A DNA stretch of 50,180 nucleotides, from the NCBI RefSeq assembly GCF_003051005.1, contig NZ_QAOW01000013.1, forward strand, positions 1 to 50,180, in the 5' to 3' direction. Within the stretch, counting starts at the first letter, position 1. Every line of letters starts with the position of its first letter. Made by a program: the position numbers and the translations under genes. Shown in pieces: positions 19,641-27,316 of this stretch. This stretch comes from Rhodococcus sp. OK519. GTDB lineage: Bacteria; Actinomycetota; Actinomycetes; Mycobacteriales; Mycobacteriaceae. The notes beneath the pieces are model-generated. The model saw only the letters and a program-made list of their open reading frames with translations. It was not told where the DNA came from and searched no databases.

Positions 19641-20399
19641 CTAGTGGGTGTGGCCGTGACCGTGACCGTGAGCGTGACCGATGCCGGGGCCGGGGCCGTG
19701 GCTGTGGGCGAATCCCTGGCCGTGCTCGGCGCCCAGACCGTGGTCGATTCCGTCGTTCCCGTGTCCCGCCAGGTGGAGAGCGTCGGTCACCCGCGCCTCG
19801 ACGACTCCGCGCAGCGCCGCGTCGCCGAGCAGGGGTCCGCCGTCGACCACTCCGTGGCGTGCAGGGAGACCGAGCCACGCAGGGACGACGGTGATCTCGG
19901 CGGCGCCCAACCGCCGGCATCGGTCGATCCCGTCGGCGAGGTCGGGGTCGCCGCCCAACAGCGCCACCTCCACCAGACCGACGGGTCCGAATTGTCGCAC
20001 CAGCCTGGCGATTCGGAACAACTCGGCGTCCTCGAACGGGCTTCCCGCGGGTGCGCTGATCAGCAGCGCGTCGGTCGACGCCGCGACCGCGCGTCCGCGC
20101 AGCCATCCGACCAGGTGATCGGACTCCCCGAGCGGCCGCGCGAGCATCACCGGAGGTGAATCCGATTCCCTGCGAGCCCAACTCGCTGCGCGGGCCGCGT
20201 CCGCCACCAGGCCCGGATCGCGCCCGAGGGTCATCGGCACCACGCAGACCGGAGCGGACGACCCCACCCGCACCGCGTCGATCGCCTCGGTCAGGGCGCG
20301 CCCACCTGCGACGACGATCCACTTCGGATCGATCCGGCGCAGGTACGCGGGGTCCGGGCACTCGTGACCACACACGAGGATCACGTTCACGGCGGTCAT
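19641..20399 (-). CDS. CbiX-like chelatase-fold protein with His-rich metal-binding tail
   Basis: 252 residues. The body (1-205) resembles CbiX/sirohydrochlorin cobaltochelatase: an N-terminal ILVCGHECPDP with His12 where the family has GHGS, then two halves with strands such as VCVVPMTLG, DALLISAPAGSPFEDAELFRIARL and AEITVVPAWLG. Residues 209-252 hold 12 histidines, ending in a GHGHGH-type run. The gene sits inside the urease operon, 4 bases after ureA and 18 before ureBC, where a nickel chaperone is expected and where ureE is missing. Nickel storage or delivery is the best inference; true cobalt chelation for cobalamin is the alternative. Confidence 0.75.
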   Translation of the reverse strand: MTAVNVILVCGHECPDPAYLRRIDPKWIVVAGGRALTEAIDAVRVGSSAPVCVVPMTLGRDPGLVADAARAASWARRESDSPPVMLARPLGESDHLVGWLRGRAVAASTDALLISAPAGSPFEDAELFRIARLVRQFGPVGLVEVALLGGDPDLADGIDRCRRLGAAEITVVPAWLGLPARHGVVDGGPLLGDAALRGVVEARVTDALHLAGHGNDGIDHGLGAEHGQGFAHSHGPGPGIGHAHGHGHGHTH

Positions 20400-20403
20400 C
20401 GAC

Positions 20404-20709
20404 TCACCCGCCGATCGGATCGTGACACGACACGAGCTTCGTGCCGTCGACGAAGGTGGCCTCCACCTGCACCAACTGGGTCATGTCCCGCACGCCGGGC
20501 ATCACATCGTCGCTGGTCAGCACGTGTCGCCCCAGCTGCATGCACTCGGAGACGGTGCGGCCGTCGCGCGCGCCCTCGACAATGGCCTCGCTGATGAGCG
20601 CGACCGCCTCGCCGTGGTTGAGCTCGAGCCCCCGCGCACGGCGGCGTCGCGCCAGGTCGGCCACGACGTGGATGTAGAGCTTGTCCATCTCCCGAGGACT
20701 GAGGTTCAT
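20404..20709 (-). CDS. ureA: Urease gamma subunit UreA
   Basis: 101 residues matching UreA over its whole length: [41 protein letters not shown], and [18 protein letters not shown] at the C terminus. It is the first gene of the operon and a separate polypeptide, unlike the fused beta-alpha chain. Confidence 0.95.
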   Translation of the reverse strand: MNLSPREMDKLYIHVVADLARRRRARGLELNHGEAVALISEAIVEGARDGRTVSECMQLGRHVLTSDDVMPGVRDMTQLVQVEATFVDGTKLVSCHDPIGG

Positions 20710-21057
20710 GTGCGGGCACTGTCCGTTCTCATCCGCGAAGGGATGCCTCGTAGGTGGGTGCCGCGAACCAGGAGAAGCGAACGGGATGACCCGATCGCGA
20801 GCGCATGCAGCAGCTTCTGTTCCTGGAATCTGGCGGCGCCCAACATCTTACAGATTCGCCACGAGCTATCAAGCTCAGCCCTACCGGCGGGGATTCCCTA
20901 CGGGGAGGAGTGGCGTCACATCGATGAGTCCGGAATGTGGCCGTACCGAGCCGAATTCGACGATCCGACTTGCGCACGGCTGCTACCTTCTCATCTGAAC
21001 AGCCCTTCAGATATCGGCTACGTTCTCCCCTTCTCCACATCCACCCTCGGGAGGATC
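20710..21057. promoter_or_regulatory. Divergent control region between the urease operon and the nickel/peptide importer
   Basis: A 348-base gap between two divergent operons with a linked function. It contains a perfect inverted repeat, ATCTGAA at 20993-20999 and TTCAGAT at 21006-21012 with a 6-base spacer, 45 bases before the importer's first ATG. A C-rich/G-rich stretch at about 20878-20920 can fold into short hairpins but matches no riboswitch class I know. No further ORF is supported. Confidence 0.45.
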
Positions 21058-22662
21058 ATGAAACTCGTTCCAGCTCTTTCTCTTTTCTCACTCGTTCCGA
21101 TCGCCCTGGCCGGCTGCAGCGCGCCGGCGTCATCGGAGGACGGCGACGACACCGCGCTCGTCCTCGCCGACGGCTACGAACTCGGCAACTACAACCCCGT
21201 CGCCGGCTTCGGCGAGGCCGGTGAGGCCAAGGTCTACGACGGTCTCGTCCGACTCGACGGTGGCCGGGACACCGGAATCCCCACGCTCGAGCCCGCACTC
21301 GCATCGCAGATGCCCGTCCCGGACTCCGACGCGAAGGTGTGGACCGTCCGGGTCCGCGACGGCGTGCGGTTCACCGACGGCACGACGTTGGGCCCCGAGG
21401 ACGTCGTCGCGACCTACCGGGCGATCCTCGATCCCGCATCGGCGTCGCCGCTGGCCACGTCCTACGACATGCTCGAGGCGGTGGAGGCGACCGGACCCGA
21501 CACCGTCGAGTTCCGGCTGGCGTACCCGTACGCGCCTTGGCCCACCAAACTGCTACTCGGCATCGCGCCGTCCGAACGTCTCACCGGCGGTCCGGCCGAG
21601 CAGTCGCCCCTCAACAGCGATCCGGTGGGCACCGGCCCCTACAAGCTCGTCTTGCTGCGTCCCGACCAGGCGATCTACGAGGCCAACGAGGACTACTGGG
21701 ACGGCGCGCCGCAGGTGAAGAAGCTCACCGTGGTCTACGTGCCCGACGACAACGCCCGGGCGCAGCGGATGGCGGCCGGCGAACTCGACGGCGCGAACAT
21801 CCCACCGCTCCTGGCGAACACATTCACCGATCGCTCCGGATACCAGGTGGTCGCCAACACGTCGGCGGACTGGCGCGGGGTGACGATGCCTGCCGACAAC
21901 CCGGTCACCGCGGACCCGACGATGCGGATGGCCCTCAACCTTGCGGTGGATCGGCGGGGGATGGTCGACAACATCCTCGGCGGTCACGGCCGCGCGGCGT
22001 CGACCCCGGTGCCGGATGTGTACGGCGACGCCTACGCGCCGTCTGCGACCTTCGCGTTCGATCGCGCTCGCGCCGAGCAACTGCTGACCGACGACGGCTG
22101 GATCCCGGGCGACGACGGGGTCCGCGCCAAGGACGGCGTCCGCGCCGAGTTCACCGTCATGTACTTCCCACAGGACACCCTCCGCCGGGACCTGTCGCAG
22201 GCGTTCGCGTCCGACGCGTCGAGGATCGGGGTGCGTGTGAACGTCGAGGCGGTGGATCGCGGCGTCTTCCCCGGCCAGCTCACCGCCAAGGCCGGACTGC
22301 TCGGCGGCGGCGACCTGCCGTACGACCCGGACACGCAGTTGTACTCGACGCTGCACTCGTCGTACGCGCGGCCGGGGGTGGGCAGCGGCTACGACAATGC
22401 GTCCGACTACGTGAACCCGCAGATCGACCGCGCGCTCGACGACGCCCGGCGCAGCACCGACTCCGCGGCCCGCGCCGCCGACTACCGCACGGTGCAGACC
22501 TCGTACGTCGCCGATCCCGGCTACGTGATGCTGGTGTTTCTCGACCACACCTACGTGCAGCGTGAGAGCGACTGGACCGGATCGGCGCCGATCCTCGAGC
22601 CGCACAGCCACGGCGTCGATTGGGGCCCGTGGTGGAACCTGCGGGACTGGGCCCGTCCGTGA
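21058..22662 (+). CDS. ABC importer substrate-binding lipoprotein (NikA/DppA family, probably nickel)
   Basis: 534 residues with a lipoprotein signal peptide; lipobox LAGC ends at Cys20. It is a family 5 solute-binding protein: LEPALASQMPVPDSDAKVWTVRVRDGVRFTDGTTLGPEDV, GTGPYKL and ALNLAVDRRGM. GGGAGG precedes the ATG. Its divergent position beside urease makes nickel or a nickel complex the most likely cargo; a peptide importer is the alternative. The stop overlaps the GTG start of the permease gene. Confidence 0.85.
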   Translation: MKLVPALSLFSLVPIALAGCSAPASSEDGDDTALVLADGYELGNYNPVAGFGEAGEAKVYDGLVRLDGGRDTGIPTLEPALASQMPVPDSDAKVWTVRVRDGVRFTDGTTLGPEDVVATYRAILDPASASPLATSYDMLEAVEATGPDTVEFRLAYPYAPWPTKLLLGIAPSERLTGGPAEQSPLNSDPVGTGPYKLVLLRPDQAIYEANEDYWDGAPQVKKLTVVYVPDDNARAQRMAAGELDGANIPPLLANTFTDRSGYQVVANTSADWRGVTMPADNPVTADPTMRMALNLAVDRRGMVDNILGGHGRAASTPVPDVYGDAYAPSATFAFDRARAEQLLTDDGWIPGDDGVRAKDGVRAEFTVMYFPQDTLRRDLSQAFASDASRIGVRVNVEAVDRGVFPGQLTAKAGLLGGGDLPYDPDTQLYSTLHSSYARPGVGSGYDNASDYVNPQIDRALDDARRSTDSAARAADYRTVQTSYVADPGYVMLVFLDHTYVQRESDWTGSAPILEPHSHGVDWGPWWNLRDWARP

Positions 22663-23696
22663 CGACGACGTCCGCCCCTCCCGAGGCCGTGCCCGCCGAG
22701 CCCCGGCGCGGCCTCCGGGTCCGGCGTCGTGAGGTGGCCCGAATGGCATTGCGCCGGGTCGCTTTCGCGGCGCCGCTGCTCGTGGTGGTGTCGGCGGGGC
22801 TGTTCGCACTCGCGTCCCTCTCACCGTTCGATCCGCTCGCCGGGTATCTCGGCGACCGCTACCTCACCACCAGCGACGCCGATCGCGCGCGCCTGGCGAG
22901 CGAACTGGGTCTGCACGACCCGTGGTGGACCACCTACGGGCACTGGGTGAGCGGGCTGCTGTCCGGCGATCTCGGCGTCTCCCGCAGCTTCGGGCAACCG
23001 GTGTCGACGGTGATCGGCGAACGGCTGCCGTGGACGCTGCTGCTCGCGGGCCTGGGACTGGGCCTGGCCATCGGGCTCTCGTTCGTGCTCGGGGTGTGGT
23101 CCGGCGCCCGTCCGAGCGGTCTGCTGGACCGGGTGGTGGCCCCGCTCGCCTCCGTCATACAGGCCACCCCGCCATTCGTGCTGTCACTCGGCGCGGTCGC
23201 AGTCTTCGCGCTCTCGCTCGGCTGGCTACCCGTCGCGGGCCTCACCGACGCCGGCACCGATCCGACGGTCGGTCAGGTCGCCGAACACCTCGTGCTGCCG
23301 ATGGTCGTGCTCGCGGTCTCTCAGGTGCCGTGGCTCGCGATGTCGGTACGCCAGTCGGTACGCGACACGATCGGGTCCGACGCCGTCCGCGGTGCCCGCG
23401 CCCGCGGCATCCCCGAACGCACCATCCTGCTGCGCCACATCGTCCCGGTCGCGCTGGGACCGTTCGCGACCGTCATCGGCCTGCGTCTGCCCGAGATCAT
23501 CGTCGGCGCGGCCATCGTCGAGGAGGTGTTCTCGTGGCCCGGGATCGCGGGAGCGGTGGTCACGTCCGCGCGCGAACTCGACTTCCCGCTGCTTGCAGCG
23601 CTCACCGTCGGCACGACGCTGATCGTGCTGACCGGATCCCTGCTCGCCGATGTGGCCCTGACACTGCTGGACCCGCGGGTGAGCGCCGATGGGTAG
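22659..23696 (+). CDS. ABC importer permease 1 (NikB/DppB type)
   Basis: 345 residues; the first helix is at about 42-62, followed by the long periplasmic loop and five more helices typical of DppB-type permeases. The EAA motif region reads GSDAVRGARARGIPERTILLRHIVPVAL. The GTG start at 22659 is set by the overlap with the binding-protein stop. It is part of a tightly coupled five-gene importer operon. Confidence 0.88.
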   Translation: MTTTSAPPEAVPAEPRRGLRVRRREVARMALRRVAFAAPLLVVVSAGLFALASLSPFDPLAGYLGDRYLTTSDADRARLASELGLHDPWWTTYGHWVSGLLSGDLGVSRSFGQPVSTVIGERLPWTLLLAGLGLGLAIGLSFVLGVWSGARPSGLLDRVVAPLASVIQATPPFVLSLGAVAVFALSLGWLPVAGLTDAGTDPTVGQVAEHLVLPMVVLAVSQVPWLAMSVRQSVRDTIGSDAVRGARARGIPERTILLRHIVPVALGPFATVIGLRLPEIIVGAAIVEEVFSWPGIAGAVVTSARELDFPLLAALTVGTTLIVLTGSLLADVALTLLDPRVSADG

Positions 23697-24525
23697 GTTC
23701 GCTCGCATCGACCGACGACTGCTCCTGTCGGCGATCGTGCTCGTCGCGATCGTCGCGTACGCGCTCCTGGTGCCGTGGCTGGCCGGCGTCGACGATCGAC
23801 TCACGGATTTCGCCGATGCACGACACGCTCCCAGCGGCGAGCACTGGTTCGGCACCGACAACGCCGGACGCGACCTGTTCGTCCGCGTCGCCGCCGGTCT
23901 GCGGATCTCGCTGCTCATCGCCGCGGTGTGTGCTGTGGCCTCGACCGTGCTCGGCACCGGGATCGGCGTGGCCGCCGCAACTTTCGGCGGCCGGACCGAC
24001 CGTCTGGTGATGCGCGCTGTCGACGGCATCAATGCACTCCCACACCTGCTCCTGGGCATCGTGATCGTGGCCCTGTTCCGGGGGAACATTCCGGCGATCA
24101 TCGCCTCGATCGCACTCACCCACTGGACGCAGGTCGCGCGCATCGCCCGCTCCGAGGTCCTCGGGGTGCGCGGTCGCGAGTACGTGGACGCCGCCCACCT
24201 CGCCGGCGCTGGACGTCTACATGTGATGCGACACCATCTCGCCCCGGCCGCGGCCGGACAGGCGCTCATCGCCGTCGTACTGCTGCTGCCGCACGCCATC
24301 TGGCACGAGACGACGCTGTCGTTCCTCGGTCTCGGCCTGCCACCCCACCAGCCTTCACTGGGAACGCTTCTGCAGGAGGCACGTTCGACGCTGCTCCTCG
24401 GCGGCTGGTGGACGCTGGCGTTTCCGTCGCTGCTGCTGATCGCGGCCACGCTCGCGGTTGCCGGGATCGGGGCTGCGCTGCGCGACCGGATCAGCCCACC
24501 GATCGTCGAGAGGACTCCACGATGA
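23689..24525 (+). CDS. ABC importer permease 2 (NikC/DppC type)
   Basis: 278 residues with about six helices, the DppC-type GTDNAGRDLFVRVAAGLRISL motif after TM1 and the EAA loop GREYVDAAHLAGAGRLHVMRHHL. It overlaps the previous gene by 8 bases and the next by ATGA. Confidence 0.9.
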   Translation: MGRFARIDRRLLLSAIVLVAIVAYALLVPWLAGVDDRLTDFADARHAPSGEHWFGTDNAGRDLFVRVAAGLRISLLIAAVCAVASTVLGTGIGVAAATFGGRTDRLVMRAVDGINALPHLLLGIVIVALFRGNIPAIIASIALTHWTQVARIARSEVLGVRGREYVDAAHLAGAGRLHVMRHHLAPAAAGQALIAVVLLLPHAIWHETTLSFLGLGLPPHQPSLGTLLQEARSTLLLGGWWTLAFPSLLLIAATLAVAGIGAALRDRISPPIVERTPR

Positions 24526-25448
24526 CCGCTGCCCTCACCGTCGACGGCCTCACCGTCCGGATCCCGGTCGGTAGCGGAGTTGTGCACGCCACCACCGACG
24601 TGAGCCTCGACCTCGATGCCGGGCGCGTCCACGCCCTCGTCGGCGAATCCGGTTGCGGCAAATCGATCGTCGCCTCGGCCGCCTGCGGACTACTGCCGTC
24701 GCACGCGCGGGTGTCCGGGTCGATACGACTGAACGCAGACGGCGACTCGGTGGAGATGGTCGGCGCACCCGAGCGCGCACTACGGCCCGTGCGTGGACGC
24801 AGGATCGCCCTCGTTCCACAGTCGGCGGCGACGTACCTGACGCCCGTCCGCACCGTGGGCTCCCAACTGGACGAGACGAGGCGGCATCTCGAAAGCCGTT
24901 TCGGTGTAGTAGAACTTCTCGATCGCGTCGGACTGGCCGCCGGCTGCCGCGACCTGTACCCGCACGAGCTGTCCGGCGGGATGGCCCAGCGAGCGGCGAT
25001 CGCGTTCGCGTTGGCGGGTGACCCGGAGGTGATCGTCGCGGACGAACCGACGTCGAGCCTGGACCCCGCTCTCACCGAGAAGATCCTGACCTTGCTCGAC
25101 GCCTGCGCCGCCGCGGGGGCAGCCGTCCTGCTCATCACGCACGACATCGCCGCTGTCGCCGGGCACGCGGATACCGCCTCCGTGATGTATGCCGGACGGA
25201 TCCTCGAATCCGGTCCGGCTGCAGAGGTTCTCGATGATCCCTGGCACGACTATACGAGGGACCTGATGGCCGCACTACCCCACAACGGGCTGCACCCCAT
25301 GCCGGGATCGCCGCCCGAACTGACCGACCTGCCCGACGACTGCGTCTACCACCTGCGCCGACCCGGCTCCACGTTCTCGGGCGGCCCGACGCACCTGCTG
25401 CGCTCCGGCGACCGTGTGGTGCGCACGCGAGTGGGAGGCCGGCCGTGA
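24522..25448 (+). CDS. ABC importer ATPase 1 (NikD/DppD type)
   Basis: 308 residues with Walker A GESGCGKS at 41-48, Q-loop VPQSA, signature LSGGMAQR, Walker B VIVADEPTSSLD and the switch histidine in LLITHD. The C-terminal extension (about 260-308), rich in Pro and Gly, is typical of OppD/NikD ATPases. The start overlaps the permease stop. Confidence 0.9.
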   Translation: MTAALTVDGLTVRIPVGSGVVHATTDVSLDLDAGRVHALVGESGCGKSIVASAACGLLPSHARVSGSIRLNADGDSVEMVGAPERALRPVRGRRIALVPQSAATYLTPVRTVGSQLDETRRHLESRFGVVELLDRVGLAAGCRDLYPHELSGGMAQRAAIAFALAGDPEVIVADEPTSSLDPALTEKILTLLDACAAAGAAVLLITHDIAAVAGHADTASVMYAGRILESGPAAEVLDDPWHDYTRDLMAALPHNGLHPMPGSPPELTDLPDDCVYHLRRPGSTFSGGPTHLLRSGDRVVRTRVGGRP

Positions 25449-26110
25449 GCCTGATCGCCGAGAACATCCGTGCCGGACACGATCCGGCGTCTCCCGTGCT
25501 CGACGGCATGTGCATCGAGATTCCACGCGGCCGAACGATGGGCCTGACCGGACCGTCGGGTGTCGGCAAGACCACGCTGGCCCGGGTGTGCGCACTGCTG
25601 CACCGCCCATGGTCGGGAACGGTGTGCGTCGACGGGGTGGAGGTGCCGACCCGCGCGGACGCACCGCCCGAGACCCGACGGTCCATCGCGATGCTGTTCC
25701 AGTCGCCGCGCCAGTCCACGTCGCCGCGTCTGACGCTCGATCGGATCATCGCGGAGCCACTCGCGCTGTCCCGCACACCACGCGGCGAACGGGATCCGGT
25801 GGTGCGTGACGCCGCTGCACGAGTCGGGCTCACCGCCGATCTATTGCGCCGGCGGCCGCATCAGGTGAGCGACGGACAGCTGCAACGCGTTTGCCTTGCA
25901 CGAGCTCTGGTGCAGCGACCGCGCTACCTCATCTGCGACGAGATGACCGCGATGCTCGACCCTGCGACCACCGCGGCCCTCGTCGCGGTGCTACGTGAGG
26001 AGACGCGAGCAGGGCTCGGCGTGCTGGCCGTCAGCCACGACCACGCCCTGCTGAGCGCGTGGGCCGACCACGTCGTCGAACTCCCGGTCAGCGACGCGCG
26101 TACTCGGTGA
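25445..26110 (+). CDS. ABC importer ATPase 2 (NikE/DppF type)
   Basis: 221 residues with Walker A GPSGVGKT, the signature as VSDGQLQR, Walker B YLICDEMTAMLD and switch His in VSHDHALL. It is shorter than usual and lacks a C-terminal extension. The GTG start overlaps the previous stop by 4 bases. The 3' end overlaps the convergent reductase gene by 23 bases. Confidence 0.88.
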   Translation: MSLIAENIRAGHDPASPVLDGMCIEIPRGRTMGLTGPSGVGKTTLARVCALLHRPWSGTVCVDGVEVPTRADAPPETRRSIAMLFQSPRQSTSPRLTLDRIIAEPLALSRTPRGERDPVVRDAAARVGLTADLLRRRPHQVSDGQLQRVCLARALVQRPRYLICDEMTAMLDPATTAALVAVLREETRAGLGVLAVSHDHALLSAWADHVVELPVSDARTR

Positions 26111-26651
26111 CCGCAACGCCGGACTCGAACGTCCGGGTGTCGACCACATTGAATGCACCGGGGCGGTAGGCGCCCGGCGCGAACATCGGGATGCCGTCGC
26201 CGAACAGCACCGGATGACGTTTGACGACGATCCGGTCGATCTCGTCGACGAGCAGGCTCGCGAGGACGCCGCCGCCGCACAGCCAGATGTCCGCACCGTC
26301 CGCACGCTTGATTTCGCGCACCAACTCGACCGGATCGGCGCCGGTCGCCTCGAGATTCTCGCCCTCGGCAGTGTTGTTGCGCGAGAACACGATCTGGCGA
26401 AGATGGCGGTACGGGCTCCGCACGCCGGGCAGACCGACCGCGTAGGTGTTCCACCCCATGAGCACGGTGTCGAACCCGGTGCACGGCTGCGCGATGCCGA
26501 GGTGCGCTGCGCCGTCGGTGGGCAGCGCGTCGGCGAAGCGTGCGAGGTCCGCCATGTGGTCGCCCTCGAGGTCGAACGCATCGAACTGCCCACCGGGACC
26601 GGCGATGTAGCCGTCGAGACTGGCGGCGACGTAGTACACGAGCTCACGCAT
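26088..26651 (-). CDS. Dihydrofolate-reductase-like protein (RibD C-terminal domain family)
   Basis: 187 residues: RELVYYVAASLDGYIAGPGG at the start, TVLMGWNTY and DIWLCGGGVLASLLVDEIDRIVV, as in stand-alone RibD-C/DHFR-like proteins. They are probably NADPH-dependent reductases of unknown substrate and are often controlled by a neighbouring TetR gene. The ATG at 26651 follows GGAGT. It diverges from a TetR gene across a long palindrome. Confidence 0.82.
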   Translation of the reverse strand: MRELVYYVAASLDGYIAGPGGQFDAFDLEGDHMADLARFADALPTDGAAHLGIAQPCTGFDTVLMGWNTYAVGLPGVRSPYRHLRQIVFSRNNTAEGENLEATGADPVELVREIKRADGADIWLCGGGVLASLLVDEIDRIVVKRHPVLFGDGIPMFAPGAYRPGAFNVVDTRTFESGVAVTEYARR

Positions 26652-26663
26652 TCCGACTCCAAT

Positions 26664-26705
26664 CACTACAACTGTTGTGGACGACAACGTACAACACATG
26701 TAGTG
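26664..26705. promoter_or_regulatory. Nested inverted repeat, probable TetR operator
   Basis: CACTACA (26664-26670) pairs with TGTAGTG (26699-26705), and inside it TGTTGT (26673-26678) pairs with ACAACA (26691-26696). Both share one centre at 26684.5. The site lies between the divergent reductase and TetR genes, covering the probable promoters of both. Confidence 0.65.
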
Positions 26706-26716
26706 GTTCCGCTAGC

Positions 26717-27292
26717 ATGTCCCGCATGGTGCGCAACGACGAGCGTCGGCAGGCCCTCGCCGACGCGGGCCTGACGGTCCTGGCCAACCAGGGCGCCCGG
26801 GGGCTCACCCACCGTGCGGTCGATCGCGAGGCCGGCGTGCCCGCGGGGACGACATCCAACTACTTCCGCAGCCGGGACGCACTCGTCGCCGGGTTGGTCG
26901 AACGCATCGGCGAGCGACTGACGCCCGACGAGACGGTGCTGGCCGGGCTCTCCGCCCGGAAACCGAGTCGCGAACTGTTCGCCGACTACCTGCGCGACAT
27001 CGTCCGGCGGCTCACCGAGAATCGCGAAGTGACCGTGGCACTGTTCGAACTCCGGCTCGAGAGCACCCGCAACCCGGAGGTCGCTGCGATGATGTCCGAT
27101 TGGGGCAGAACGGGTTTCGAGGCCGATGTCGCGTACAACTCGGCCGCCGGTCTGCCCGGTGGCGCGCGCGAGATCGCGCTGTTCCACTACGCCGTCGACG
27201 GCCTCCTCCTCGACCGACTCACCACGCCGCTCATGCCCGACACCCCGACGGACGAGATCGTCGACGCCCTGGTCGCCGGGCTCCTGCCCTGA
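26717..27292 (+). CDS. TetR-family transcriptional repressor
   Basis: 191 residues. The N-terminal HTH reads QALADAGLTVLANQGARGLTHRAVD then REAGVPAGTTSNYFRSRDAL, the classical TetR pattern. The C-terminal ligand domain is variable. An ATG nine bases downstream (26726) is an equally possible start, because TAGCAT at 26713-26718 is placed as a -10 for a near-leaderless mRNA from there. It probably represses the divergent reductase gene and itself. Confidence 0.88.
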   Translation: MSRMVRNDERRQALADAGLTVLANQGARGLTHRAVDREAGVPAGTTSNYFRSRDALVAGLVERIGERLTPDETVLAGLSARKPSRELFADYLRDIVRRLTENREVTVALFELRLESTRNPEVAAMMSDWGRTGFEADVAYNSAAGLPGGAREIALFHYAVDGLLLDRLTTPLMPDTPTDEIVDALVAGLLP

Positions 27293-27316
27293 TCGGCGGG
27301 ATCGACTGCAGAACAG

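Noticed and set aside
20878-20920. C-rich/G-rich stretch with CCCTACGGGG and CGCCACTCC elements, considered as a cobalamin, NiCo or guanidine riboswitch between urease and the importer
   Set aside because: Only isolated short motifs match; the conserved cores (for example the two ACGR-loop hairpins or the GCCACTG box in context) are incomplete on either strand.
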